DNA of 64,000 nucleotides, from the NCBI GenBank assembly GCA_037176885.1, contig JAWWNJ010000004.1, forward strand, positions 1,426,001-1,490,000, written 5' to 3'. This document shows, one piece after another, positions 11,937-22,896 of the stretch (position 1 is its first letter; each line of letters opens with the position of its first letter). The translations under genes were made by a program, and so were the position numbers. A model generated the notes under the pieces. That model was not told where the DNA came from. It ran no database searches and saw only the letters and a program-made list of their open reading frames with translations. This DNA is from Favolaschia claudopus. Lineage: Eukaryota > Basidiomycota > Agaricomycetes > Agaricales > Mycenaceae.

Positions 11937-13108
11937 TCAATTGAGGTTCTGTAATTTCATCCACTCCTTGTCATTGGCGTTGAAATCTACACCTTTGCCG
12001 CCCCGCCACCACGCTCTAGCAGCCGCGCCGCCGCCTATGGCGTCTTCCAAAGCTAAGGATAGGTCAATATAGTACGCTAAAAAAAACCTAGAAGAAAGTA
12101 ACATACCTTCCTCGATGTCACAAAGTCTGTATTTTATAGGTAAACGTGATTTATCCCACCACTCTAAGACTTCAGGCCGGTTATGTCGTGTCGCACCGGT
12201 CAAGACGTCTTGGTCGAATATGAGTTGTAGCCCGCTTCCTAGCCACCAATCCAAAATCTCGATCTGGACGTGATGAGCGAGGCGGTTCTGGACGCCGACG
12301 CGTAGCAGAAAATAGATACCTTGCCGTGGTACGAAGCATTGAGCAGCGCCTGGGAGATTGAGCCTGGACTGGGTGCCGGTATCAAGTCAGGATACTTCTC
12401 GAGCCCATGTTTCCACCAGGAAAGCACGGAAAGTCGACCATGCAGAGAGGCCTTGATCGGAATATGGTCGTTTTTGTACAATTTTTTGAACACAGAACCG
12501 TCGCCCAAGCGCGCAGACTCGAGTAAGAGGAAATCTAACACGTCGACGTAGCCAAAGCGGATGGCAAGGTCCGCTCCGAGCAGAGGAGGATGGGCTATTG
12601 GGTCTGCGGCGCGGATGAGGGGTAAATAGCCTTTGAGCATTGCTTCGTCTACCGGCGACGCTCGCGACCAGGCGGAGGGCCGAGACAAAGAGGTAGGCAC
12701 CCCGACTGCCTTAGCAAGCTCCCAGTCCCCAACATGATCCATAATATCTGCAAGAATCTCAACGGGCAGGTCCGGGCCCAGGGTGAGCGGCTTCGAAGGC
12801 GGGGTCAATGCAGGGGAGACTGGGGGAAGCGCCAAGGTGGGTGGAAAGTGGTAGGTGTTCAAATCGTGGTGTGCAAGTCTCGAAGCCAGTTCCGAGTCGT
12901 CGTAGGCATCTGTTGGGAGATTTCTGAGGAGGAGAAAGAGGACGAGCTCCGAGTGGGTGAATTTGCAGTATGCCTGATGGACGAGAGCAAGAGATGGAGT
13001 GTCGGATTTGGCATTCTGAGGGGGGACAGATTAGAATTGGAGAGACGCGTTGGAAGTTGCGCCCACCGCCATCTGCGCCGCGTCCGAGTCCTGGCTGCAA
13101 GCGCTCAT
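11937..13108 (-). CDS. WW-motif repeat protein (ankyrin-like, basidiomycete family)
   Basis: The protein contains ALVHQAYCKFTHSELV, then LPVEILADIMDHVGDWELAKAVGVPTSL, a conserved block including the F-box-like LPVEIL. Degenerate repeats follow around WW pairs: HGRLSVLSWWKHGLEKYPDL, DWWLGSGLQL, RPEVLEWWDKSRLPIKY, ARAWWRGGKG. The spacing (VL.WW..SGL) is like ankyrin-type repeats that recur in tandem in mushroom proteins. Inferred introns are a short one after the N-terminal MSACSQDSDAAQMA, one near 12255-12315 and one near 12063-12106. It ends MKLQNLN. The start at 13108 is the best ATG and depends on a GTGGGC donor, so exon 1 is less certain. Function is unknown; a protein-binding role is likely. 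Confidence 0.75.
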
Positions 13109-13151
13109 AAAGACATCATTCCCGCCAAACAAATGTAAATATTATAGAAAA

Positions 13152-14199
13152 TTAGACTACATCCTCCAGACTCACGATCTCGAAAGGAATCCCTATATGG
13201 CTCAGGAAAACATTCAAGTTCACCTCTCGAACTGCGTCTTCAACTAGTCCATAGTCTCGGATCAAATCCCCTAGACTGGCTGTGTCGTAGGACAGCAGCG
13301 ACCGCAAGTCCGCTGGATACAGCTTTCCTCTCGTCCCATCGCTCTTCAGTACAGGCTCCAAAGCATCGTCCAGATTTTGAATACGCAAGCTTGAATTCTT
13401 TTTCCGCGCAGCCCTAGAATCCACCAGCTGTACTCAATACAATGCTTGCACAACTACCGGATACGCACGAGTTGATCAAAGAAGTTTTCGCCTCTCGCAG
13501 TTGCGCTTTGTTGGCCTGCGACTGTTCTTTCAAGCTGATTGGAATGTGATCCTGGATATGGAGGTCGACTTGCTGCTTGACTTGCGCCGAGATTTCTGCT
13601 TTGATATACTCGAGGATGTCGTCTCTGTAAACGTCCACATGCATATCCGGTTCGGAACTCCACCTGGGAATCGACGTACTGCAGATTGGCTGCAATTTTG
13701 ACCTTCACGTCCTCTCGCGCCACCCGCTTGAAGCTGTCGATGTCTTTGTCCCTCTTCTCAGTCTCCTCTCGCAATTGCTTTCGCAAAGCCTGTAAATCTT
13801 GTACAGCATCTTGCTGTTACTTCTGTGATGATACTGCGCGCTACGGCTTTTTGACTACTCACTGGGCTTGGGCTCAACGCTGCTAGCATCGTTGACTTCC
13901 CATTCATCTCTACGAAAGATCCTTCCCTGTATAAATTCTCACTGTTGTTTCTCGGCCAGCTTACAAGCGAAAACGAACAAATTCCCCAACGTCTCCGTTA
14001 TTGCCCCAATTGCCTCTCGAATGTCCTCGGTGCCTTCTTGGTTTCGTGCCTGCGGTGTCACTGTACCATTGCTGGAAATCATGGCGGTTGTTGACTGGGA
14101 TGGTGGCAGCGTCGATAAACCCCCGTTCTTATCTTGTATGCAGCCATGTGCCTCCCTCGTGCCCTGCTTTAGTAGACAGATTTCCATGCTGGATCTCAT
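13152..14199 (-). CDS. Coiled-coil protein, conserved hypothetical
   Basis: Not recognised as a named family. Exons read: MRSSMEICLL.., then NQEGTEDIREAIGAITETLGNLFVFACKLAEKQQ, a coiled segment LRKQLREETEKRDKDIDSFKRVAREDVKVKIAANLQ, then DDILEYIKAEISAQVKQQVDLHIQDHIPISLKEQS. The C-terminus is NLDDALEPVLKSDGTRGKLYPADLRSLLSYDTASLGDLIRDYGL. The heptad-like and Lys/Glu-rich segments suggest an extended coiled coil. Several introns are needed to join frames. The start at 14199 is the first ATG in frame. It lies tail to head with the WW-repeat gene, 43 bases apart. I cannot say what it does. Confidence 0.6.
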
Positions 14200-14315
14200 T
14201 TTAACGCCCAAGTAAATATAGACCTACCTACTGCCGGATTGAGGAACGCTCTATTCCCGATCGAACGTTGAACTTTGGTCACGGTCACAGGTCCACTTTC
14301 TCACTTCCCTCCTCC

Positions 14316-15953
14316 ATGGTACTACGCGTCGTTTTCAAAGTTCTGTTGGCTTTCTATCTCGTTTCTGCTGTGCTCTATACAACGGATTACTTTCTGTTTT
14401 CGCCTCTTCGCTTGTTCCTTGTCGGCCATGTTCCCCAGCCGCTGGCATTTTGGTCAACCACGCCGTTCAACTCTTTCTTTGCCAAACGCGTCAGCACTAG
14501 TCAAGAGACAGTTCCCGACCTTGTGCTTGGAGGATCTTCTGAGGATGCGGTTCACTGGTCATCTTCGCCATTCACCCTCAAGAACGGCCTCGGCCACGAC
14601 AAGCCCGTTATTATGAGCGAAGATTTGTATTTTTCCAAAGCGTTCTCGGCATCAATGGGCGCAAGCAAGATTGTCCCTTTCTTCTATCGAGCGACTGGTA
14701 CTTTCAGCAAGGAGGATATCACAATCACTACGCTTGTAACCAGCAATCGGTTTCAAGTCTTCGCTCGTCTGGTTGAGCGATATCCAGGTGCGAACAACTT
14801 ACTTCCGTCGACGATGAGGTTCAGGAATGCCTGCAGGACCAATTTCCGTCACTATACACGTGAAGAATGGCACCGAGAACGTTCATGAACTGCTGGATTC
14901 TCTTCACATGCTCTACCTTTCTTCCTCGAAAATGTTCAGTAACGTCGACATCCACCTTGTCATTGATGGTGAGTACCTCAATACAGAAACCTCAGGCTTT
15001 CCCGTGCTGACTCCCTTCCAAAGCATTTGATCGACAATTCAACACCTGGCGCAACATCGCCCGTTTCTTCGCTCGCACAGACTTCGTCATGATGCTCGAC
15101 ATCGACTTTTCTCCTTGCACCGATTTCCGCACCGCAATCCTCAATAGCAAAGTAGTCATGGACAAACTCAGAACCGGTCTCGCGGCTCTCGTTATCCCTG
15201 CGTTCGAATACCCGAAGCACGAAGACGGCATCGACGAATCGAGGTTCCCGAGGTCAAAGTCGGCGCTGGTTTCGCTGGTACGCGCAGGCAAGATCGCTAT
15301 GTTTCATGCCTCCTGGGGTCCCGGCCACAGCTCTACGGACTACAATCGATATTACGCTGCATCGCCTGGCGAGGTGTACAAAGTAACAAGTTATCAGTCT
15401 GCGTACGAACCTTATGTCGTGTTCAAGAAAGATGGCCCTCCTTGGTGGGTTGTTCGAGTAATTTTCGTTCTGAAAAAGCTCAGATTGGGAACAGGTGTGA
15501 CGAGCGCTTCATTGGCTATGGCGGGAACAAGGCCGCTTGTCTCTTTGAGATGTACTTGTCGGGGATCTCGTATTATGTTCTTGCCGATCATTTCCTCATC
15601 CACCAAAACCACCTGTACGAAGAGACTGCTCGAAGAAGTGAAGTAGGGCGTTTCTTAATTATTTGCCACTTTCCTTTCTGATAAATTGAAAGCGCAAATA
15701 CAATCGCAAAGTTTACTCCGACTTCCGAGAAGAAGCATGTCTTCGGTCAGCCCAACTCCTTCCTGTTCTGTCTTGCAGCGCTGGAATTTTGCACAGATAC
15801 CTCACGCTTTTTCGGAACAACGGTATGCTGAACGATACACGGGGAAGTAACGCGCGAGAAGAGTGTCAAAAGATTCGAAGTATTGCGCGGATTGCAACAG
15901 AGGTCAGTCGGAAAGTCACAGGATCAGCACGGAAATTGACGGTTTCGCCTTAG
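14316..15953 (+). CDS. GT49-like glycosyltransferase (LARGE/B4GAT1-like), Golgi type II
   Basis: The start gives MVLRVVFKVLLAFYLVSAVLY, a type II signal anchor. The body has ITTLVTSNRFQVFARLVERYPG, GPISVTIHV, VDIHLVID, then FNTWRNIARFFARTDFVMMLDIDFSP, where LDIDF holds the DxD-type metal-binding motif. Then come ALVIPAFEY, FHASWGPGHSSTDYNRYY, SYEPYVVFKKDGPPWCDERFIGYGGNKAACLFEMYLSG-like blocks, and FLIHQNHLYEE. These are the landmarks of the Glyco_transf_49 domain (LARGE C-terminal half, B4GAT1). The acceptor in fungi is unknown. Five introns are inferred; the last (about 15776-15797 acceptor) joins ACLR to YLTLFRNN. Its stop is TAG at 15951. Confidence 0.85.
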
Positions 15954-16203
15954 CTGAACGCTGCAGTCTAATCTCGACGGTAGAAATACGCCCTAGAAGC
16001 CGGTAGGCATGTACGTGCTTATGAAAGTCATGCAGTAAGATTCATCGGCGAATCATCGCAGCCGAGAAAGGAAATATGATTGCCTTTTAGAGTATTCGGA
16101 ATTTCGGACCGAACAGCTTCCACCTGATCTGAAATTTGATCGGCGGCCCGGAAGTCGAGGGCTATAAGAACGATGAAATGTTCCTCTTGCGCACGCATAC
16201 CTC

Positions 16204-17458
16204 ATGGCTCCTCGTATTCTCATTTGCGGTTTGAAATTTTCCTGATGTCCCGTTATTCTGTTCGAGCTGTATCTAGGTCACATCGTTTGGGCCGATGAAG
16301 ACGTCAAGCAGTTGCTCGGTCCAATTGCGGATGTGATCGTAGGTCGTCTCGCCGGAAGACCTCGTTCCTTGCTGATGATGAAGATAGCACTTTGATACCC
16401 CTACCCGCGCCGATTTTCTTGCAGCCTTCCAACCCAATGGGAAGTACCACGATGTGGTTGGCATTTTTCGAGACAATTCATCGGCCGAAAAGATTGGCTT
16501 CTTCGACAAGGTAGAAATGAATGCACGCACCATCGGACAACAGGAACTAAATCTGTATACTTTCCGGTAGGAGATTGTCGATGGCTTTTCATCTTCGGTG
16601 AAATGGATCGCACACAACGGCGCTGGCTACGACCAAATCGACGTTCTGGCATGTAAAGCGAAAGGTGGGTCGCGATTGGATTTTCCCTCAACTGCAACTC
16701 CAATGCAAAGCCAGGAATTACTGTTTCGAACACTCCCGGCGCTGTCGATGACGCCAGCGCGACCACCGCTTTATATCTATTGATATCAACCGTCCGCCAA
16801 TTCTCCATCAGCGAACGCTCATTGCGCCAAGGCAAATTCAAGCCATCGGGACTTGCTCCTAAGGCGCACGACCTCACCGGCCGCACCTTGGCGATTCTGG
16901 GACTCGGCGGCATCGGAATGCGTCTCGCTGAACTAGCGCACGCCTTCCCGATGCGTATAATCTACCACTCGCGACATAAGGTTGCGAATGCGCCAGAGTG
17001 GTGTGAGTATTTTGCCAATGTGGACGACATGCTTGCACAGGCCGACGTCTTGAGCGTGCATGTCCCTCTCCGAGAAGAAACCATCGGGTTGGTGGGCGAA
17101 AACATGATTCGCAAGTTGAAGAAGGGGTCGATCATCATTAACACCGCGCGGGGTAAGGTAATTGACGAGGAAGCTATGATTAGGGCACTCGAGGACGGCC
17201 ATGTGAGTCGGTCCTTTCCGTGGCTATCTATGTGCTGCTCACATTCTTGCAAAGCTCGCCTCGGTTGGACTGGATGTATTCCCAAACGAACCCGAGGTAA
17301 ACCCTCGACTGCTCGACTTCCCCAACATCACGTTGCTACCGCACATGGGGACGGAAAACCAGGACAGCCAGCGCAAAATGGAGGTCCGCGCGTTGACCAA
17401 TCTCAAGGATTTCCTCACCACGGGGAAAGGGAAAGACGTGGTAACCGAGATGAAGTGA
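16204..17458 (+). CDS. D-2-hydroxyacid dehydrogenase (glyoxylate/hydroxypyruvate reductase type)
   Basis: NAD(P)H-dependent reductase of 2-oxoacids such as glyoxylate or hydroxypyruvate. Exons read MAPRILICG, HIVWADEDVKQLLGPIADVI, a loop with NGKYHDVVGIFR, VKWIAHNGAGYDQIDV, VSNTPGAVDDASATTALYLL, then LAILGLGGIGMRLAE (Rossmann GxGxxG). They continue with ADVLSVHVPL, GSIIINTARGKVIDE (catalytic Arg), LASVGLDVFPNEPEVNP (Glu) and ITLLPHMGTEN (catalytic His). The full catalytic Arg-Glu-His set is present. About five introns are inferred, including one that starts right after MAPRILICG. Substrate cannot be fixed from sequence. The gene ends 117 bases from the convergent kinase gene. Confidence 0.9.
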
Positions 17459-17574
17459 ATTGATCAGGACGCTTTGCAATAGAGCTAATTCCAGGCTTAA
17501 CAGAGTGATGAACGCCCGACTGTAGTACACATGAGAATACCAATAACATTATACAAACTACCACCTGGCTCCTT

Positions 17575-18651
17575 TTACTTGGTCGCAAAGGAAGCGACCA
17601 GACCTTTTGCTCCTGTCGCAGCCGCATCGCCTACGAATTCGACATAACGGAAGACATGCCCCAACTCGGCAAGGGCATCCAATATCATCTTTCGGTATGC
17701 TTCGACACCCACGAGAGATCCGCCGAATGAGACTACCGCATCTTGGGCTTTGACGAGGTTTGGCCTGTGCTCGTCGCGGTCACCCAGCAGAGTCGCGATC
17801 TGCAATGCAAAGGTGCGAGAGGTGCTCTGAACGACGCGGATGGCAAGCGGATCGGCGTCTTCGAACGCAGATTTGAACACTAAAGGCGCGAGAGACGAGA
17901 GTCGTTTCTCGCGTAACAAAGTGAATTGCGGGTGCGTTTCAGCTGTGAGGGCGGTTGCAACAGGATCCGGCATGTGTATTGCGACCAGGATATCCAAGAC
18001 ATTCTTCAAGCCAAAGCGCTCCAAGACTCTCTTGGTAAGAACACTTTCTTGTGGAGGGACAGCGCGAACCGAGGCTGCATCGGTTTCCCCCACTATCTGC
18101 CGAACGGCCTCTCGGCCAACGTGGAATCCGCCGCCCTCGTCCCCCAAGATCCAGCCCCAGCCTCCAACACGTCCAAGCTGGTCAAAACCAACGTCGTTTT
18201 CCCTGAAAGAGACCGCAATGCCGCCTGTTCCGCCGATGATTCCAACGGCGTGGTTGATATCTGGGTGCATGCGGACGGGAGCGGCCAAGAGATGGGTGTC
18301 ATTGGCGACAGCCAAACGAGGTCCTACAGGGAGGCCAAGAAGAGTGGAAAGTGTGGGGGTGACTTCGGCGATTGCGGAAGGGGAGTCGATGCCCGAAACT
18401 CCAAACCAGGCTGCAGCGAACGGAGTATCGCCTGTGGGTGGTAGTGGGACTGGGTCCACGGAGGGCGGAGAGGTGCACGTCTTCAGTGCATCGCTGATGG
18501 TCAAGCTAATGGCTGTCCGAAAGTCTTGGAGACTGAGATACGAGAAATTGGAGGGACCACCGAGGGCACGGCCGACGATGTTTCCAGACTTGTCGCAGAT
18601 AACAGCAGATGTTTTTGAACCACCGCAGTCGACGCAGAGATAGAGGGACAT
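17575..18651 (-). CDS. N-acetylglucosamine kinase (BadF/BadG/BcrA/BcrD ATPase family)
   Basis: Single exon, 358 residues. It phosphorylates GlcNAc to GlcNAc-6-P, a step in salvage of amino sugars from chitin. The N-terminus MSLYLCVDCGGSKTSAVICD is the phosphate-1 loop, with the usual DGG replaced by DCG. Then AAWFGVSGIDSP, VANDTHLLAA (phosphate-2-like) and HAVGIIGGTGGIAVSF (GTGS-like motif). RVGGWGWILGDEGGGFHVGREAV follows, a hallmark of this family. The end has AVVSFGGSLVGVEAYR and GDAAATGAKGL. Length and motif order match human NAGK and fungal homologues. It lies convergent to the hydroxyacid dehydrogenase. Confidence 0.88.
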   Translation of the reverse strand: MSLYLCVDCGGSKTSAVICDKSGNIVGRALGGPSNFSYLSLQDFRTAISLTISDALKTCTSPPSVDPVPLPPTGDTPFAAAWFGVSGIDSPSAIAEVTPTLSTLLGLPVGPRLAVANDTHLLAAPVRMHPDINHAVGIIGGTGGIAVSFRENDVGFDQLGRVGGWGWILGDEGGGFHVGREAVRQIVGETDAASVRAVPPQESVLTKRVLERFGLKNVLDILVAIHMPDPVATALTAETHPQFTLLREKRLSSLAPLVFKSAFEDADPLAIRVVQSTSRTFALQIATLLGDRDEHRPNLVKAQDAVVSFGGSLVGVEAYRKMILDALAELGHVFRYVEFVGDAAATGAKGLVASFATK

Positions 18652-19278
18652 GGTGGTAAGAGCGCAAGACGTGCTAGGCTGGGGTTATCGATGATCAAAC
18701 GCATGAAGAGGCATCACATTCAAATCAGTCCGCATGAGACGCTCAATGGGAGAACTCAATTCGAGCAGCCCCTAATCGGGGGATCACGTAAATTGATGAT
18801 GTATCAATCTCACAATAGAGCCAAACACAGATCACTATATAAGGCTTCAAATTTTTCGAGGAAAGCTTCGTGCGGCGGCACGGCCATACCATTTCCCCTG
18901 TTGCTCATGCCTGCGCTCTCTGCTTCTGGTGGATTGTACCCGCGGGCGTTCGAGTGTCAGGCCGTGTCCTGAATAACTGGACTTCTTAGCACCCATTGTC
19001 GTCGCTCCTCAACATGGGGCGGGGATGGGTCGGTGGTTCCTTACATTTATTTCACCTCTTTTGTCGTTGTCTACTCGCATCTGAATGGCATTAATGTCCG
19101 CATATTCTACGTCCTATTCCTATATACACAAAAAATCAATGCGAATACCGGAACACTTTGCTCGTCGTAACGCCTCGTGGAATGCATTCACTTCTTAATA
19201 GCTACTCTACGCCTGAAGTAAAAACCTATCAACGCGCCGTAGTAGTCCTACGTAGTGTGCATCCTGATCATATCCGCC
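18652..19278. other. Intergenic, no gene seen
   Basis: 627 bases holding the 5' side of the kinase gene and the 3' UTR of the ERV14 gene. A TATATAAGG-like stretch occurs near 18836-18844. No coding signal is visible. Confidence 0.4.
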
Positions 19279-20082
19279 TCATTCGCTCTCCGCGATAAGA
19301 GCGACAATCATACTGGGTGAAAGAGGTTCATACGGATAACAGACCAAAAAGGGCAAAACAACGCACCGATATAGGTAGTAGAAAAATGAAAGCAAGTAAA
19401 ATCCGAGCTTGATGAAGCTCTCTTTCTTATGTCCAGGCAAAGTCCGGAAAATTTCGGTCGCGTCGTACATATGGTTTTTGCCTCGTATTCTACCGTTCTC
19501 TGTCAGGGCATGGCTTTTGCAGAAAGAAGGATTACGCACTTGTTTGCATTAAACGCAACCAATGGAAGGTTCAATAAGAAAGCTGTCCATTGCCCACAGA
19601 GGAGGAATAGGATCGCGAGGAAGGCGTGTGCAATGTTTTCAGGGAGGACAAACTGTAGCAAACCAGTCAGACGTTTGGCGGCAATAGTACAGGCGCAGAG
19701 AGACTGCACAGACTTGGTTAAGTTTATTGCACAAGTCTATCGGGTTGATATAGTCGCATTCCAAGTCCGAAAACATGATGATCTGGAAGAAACAAAACAT
19801 CTAGTTGGGGGAAAAAGTAGAGACGACCCGCCCGACGTACGAAGAAAACCATGCAGAATAACAGTCCGGCGGCCATCAGGACCGCAAACAAAAATAACCA
19901 GCCTGCATTTTATGGGGGTATCGGGGAAAACCAAGATGCAGGCAGGACCAGAGGCGCGAGAATGAATGGCGAGAGTGCAAGTCGGCGTAGGTAGAAGGAA
20001 GGATATGGAGGGATATGGAGGCCATAGTAAGAGACGACGAAAACTCAAGGCATGAACACGTTGACGCACCTGCTCCGCTCAT
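19279..20082 (-). CDS. ERV14/cornichon family ER cargo receptor
   Basis: A small three-TM protein that loads membrane cargo into COPII vesicles. Exons on the minus strand read: [22 protein letters not shown] (TM1); [23 protein letters not shown], the cornichon signature [40 protein letters not shown] (TM2); [37 protein letters not shown] (TM3); and [10 protein letters not shown]. All blocks line up with Erv14 in order and spacing, so five introns are well supported. The start ATG is followed after 12 coding bases by a GTGCGT donor. The final exon is only 33 bases including the stop, so it is easily missed by automatic predictors. Confidence 0.93.
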
Positions 20083-21278
20083 CGTTCTGTGTCGTGTCTC
20101 TCGTCAACTGTTCAGTAAGCGAGGGTTTCTCAAGCTGAGATGCGAGAGAAGGGATTCAAGCGCTTGCTATGCAAGGTAGAGTGAGGAGGGGAGGTAAGCC
20201 TGTGAGCTCAAGAGCGCAGACGAGCAGTTGGTTGGACGGTGACGTCCTGGCAAAGTGACCGGCGAGAATGTGACCAGCGTGACGCGTCACGAACGCGTCA
20301 AGTTGAGAGCAGCGAGCTCAAAAATTCCCATTTTGACAGAGACACAGCTCATTCTAGTACAATAGCGTAAAACCACCGCAACTACTCTATACGTGCACTC
20401 GCAGCACATCGTCAACGTTCGCGAAAGACGTTCCAAACAAGTACAGTGTTTCCAGTATACCGCTCTGTCGCAGCAGGGCCGTTGATATGTACTGAGCGCA
20501 AGCTATCACTCCCGCAAGTAATGGCTGTAAAGAGTCTAAATCCTGTCACTCAATACGCGACGACGAACAACCCACCTCAGAAAACGAGTACCGCGCAGTC
20601 GTCTCGGGATCTTGCAGCTCACAGAGAACAACTGAAAGGAGGTGAGCATCTCTAGACGAGTCGAATAACGAACTCCGACGCACTGCACTGGAACATAGAC
20701 TTCGTCTCAAACCCCCGAAACAAGTCTGTCAGTGTCTCACACACAGCGAAAATCAAGATGGTCGCGTCCGTTAGCGGAATTTCAATTCAGGAAATCACAG
20801 TCACTGGAATTGAGCGTCAGTTTAGAGGGAGAGCGAAAGAATAAAGCTGCGCTACCTCGTTCGCAACACTCTTAGCGTGTGGGGTACGTGTGACTCAGGG
20901 ATGTACTCAATAAAATGAACTCAAAACCACTATCAAGAAAAAGTCAACGGCGTACTCAGCGACAAGAAAAGTGACATACCTTTGTATGTCGTTGGCCAGC
21001 GTTTTGTGAGTAAGCAGGCCACGATTCGGTTAGTTTTTGATACACAGAGTATTCGATCATGTGAGTGAGCAGGGGACGACCAGGACCAATCCATTAGGCT
21101 AGAGTACATGGATACAGCGAGCCGCGGCATTTCTAACAACATCATCGAGTCAACGAAAAAGGGAGAACAGAACGATGAGCATACCAAACAGATATATCTG
21201 CCGGACAGATAGAGAGCAGGACAAGAAAATGAGATAGAAAAGGAAAGCGATGGTGTCCAGGCAGCAGTAAACGCATCT
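20083..21278. other. Intergenic, about 1.2 kb, no supported gene
   Basis: It holds the ERV14 promoter side and the 3' end of the RRM gene. A 28-codon ORF (20758-20844, starting MVASVSGISIQEI) and a plus-strand frame at 20446-20655 have no recognisable features. Confidence 0.4.
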
Positions 21279-22240
21279 TCAGTCGGTGTCCATTCGTCCT
21301 CCACCGTTTCCGCCCCGCCTCCCCCCACGTCGACCGCCCCGGCCACGGCCACCACCACCCCGCCGCCCCGAGCCGTTCCCATTTCGGCCTCCAGGAGTCT
21401 GGACGTAGTCTGCGACGTTGGCCCCCGGTGGTGCAACGAGCACTTGTGCTCGATCGCTACCCACAAGCGAGTCAGATCGCATTTTTCTGTGCGATGCGAT
21501 AGAAGATTATTCGTTGTTCAAGACGGTGAGCGGAGGTGATACTCACGAGCCTCCTTCTGCAGACGACTCCATGAGAATGTCCACGCTTCCCTCTTCCCTG
21601 ACCAGGCCGAGCCCATCCGGACCTCCCAGGCGACCTCCCAAACTCGTTGCGTTCAGACCCACAACCTTGACGGACAGTGTCCTCCCATCTGCAGGCTGGT
21701 TGTGGAACTGCCGAACGGCAGAGGACGCAGAAGCGGGGCTTTTGAAGGTGACTCGAATGACGACTTCGGGTTGTTTGCTCATCAGCATCCCTTTTGTGAT
21801 CTCGCCACAGCGCTTGAAAATGGCTACGACGTCGTCTGCTGTAGTGCCTGGGACCAAGCCTGTGACTTCAACGACGTTGCCCTGAGAGGCGGAGCTGGCG
21901 CCTTTGATGGAAAGTCCCTCGGAGGCCAACGATGCTGCTTGTAAAGCCCTTCCGACGATGGCATGATTGAGATTTGCTTTGGGAGCGCCGGGGGTGATGT
22001 TCATGCGAGCTGAGAGGGAGTTGTGCTGCTCATACATGTCGTGAGACCATGGTGAGTCTACATCGCCTTTTGGAATGGGATTTGGGCGGTTCTGAGTGAT
22101 GTTGAGGACAGACGGTGGTAGGTGATGGTTGGTGGACGTACATAGGGAGAGCCGTTTCGATTTGAACCTGCGGACTTGGAGCGTACTACGCCGCTTGGAC
22201 CGCCTGCAGGTAGGCTCATGCGTTCGAGGAGGGACGCCAT
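21279..22240 (-). CDS. RRM protein of the ALY/REF-Yra1 (THOC4) type
   Basis: Probable mRNA-export adaptor. Exon 1: MASLLERMSLPAGG.. and RSKSAGSNRNGSPY. After an intron at about 22092-22142, exon 2 has NRPNPIPKGDVDSPWSHDMYEQHNSL. The RRM is GNVVEVTGLVPGTTADDVVAIFKRCGEI (RNP2 region), MLMSKQPEVVIRVTFKSPASASSAVRQFHNQPADGRTLSVKVV. The RNP1 core is degenerate, as is common in REF proteins. The last exon ends with an RGG tail (GRRGGGGRGRGGRRGGRRGG) and MDTD, the usual RNA- and Mex67-binding Arg/Gly region. ALY is favoured because of one RRM plus an RGG tail. A generic RRM protein remains possible, because the N-terminal UAP56-binding box is not obvious. Confidence 0.8.
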
Positions 22241-22896
22241 GTTTCAGTAGTCGATGATGAGGGTAGCTGAAGAAGAAAGGTGTCTGTGCTCTGTTTGTTT
22301 TCTGTGTGTCGTTATTTGCCTGCCCTCATTCAACTCGAGCGAATTCAAGCTTGAATTTGAATTTTCCCAGTTCATTTATTCAACGTCCTTTCGCGTTTTT
22401 CGTGCCGATTGAACCTTTTCCTATGGGGCATCCGAGGGTCATTTGCGGCGACAGATGGTCAACCTGGAAATATCGTTACTTCCTCGTACCCGAATGTTCA
22501 GATGTTCAACTGCCCCTGCAATAACCATTTCACCGGTAGCTTCTGAGAAGGTCTGTACGTATATCTGAAGATAGTCTGTTTTGCACCCTAGGTGAACGCG
22601 TTTTCTCGCCATTTTTCGCCTTTGAGGGGTGCAGATGATCCCCGTCCCCTCAACCTCTCGTTCATCTATATAGCGACGCGGCACCTGACGTTTTCCGCAC
22701 CTCAAACCGACTTCGCAGGAACAGATTCAGAACGGAACGCTTCCAACCTCTCACATGTCGACTTCGTAATTCGCTAAATTTCATCATCAACGTCCGGCTC
22801 ACGGAAAATCATCACCGGGCCTAAGTTATATATCCTTCGCCAAATTATCCTTGTCTTGTCTTGTCTTGTCTTCTCCCTTCCTCTTCCTCTTCCCCC
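22241..22896. promoter_or_regulatory. Divergent promoter: RRM gene / acyl-CoA ligase gene
   Basis: 656 bases between two outward-facing start codons. The ligase side ends in a pyrimidine-rich tract with four TTGTC units, common in fungal core promoters and 5' UTRs. Confidence 0.45.
22851..22870 (+). repeat. Pentanucleotide repeat (TTGTC)x4
   Basis: Four perfect TTGTC units end 26 bases before the ligase start codon. They are part of a longer C/T-rich tract, so they probably lie in the 5' UTR. Confidence 0.8.

Noticed and set aside
17840..18643. Plus-strand ORF of 267 codons
   Set aside because: Lies wholly opposite the single-exon N-acetylglucosamine kinase, which has clear family motifs. 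The plus-strand product has none.
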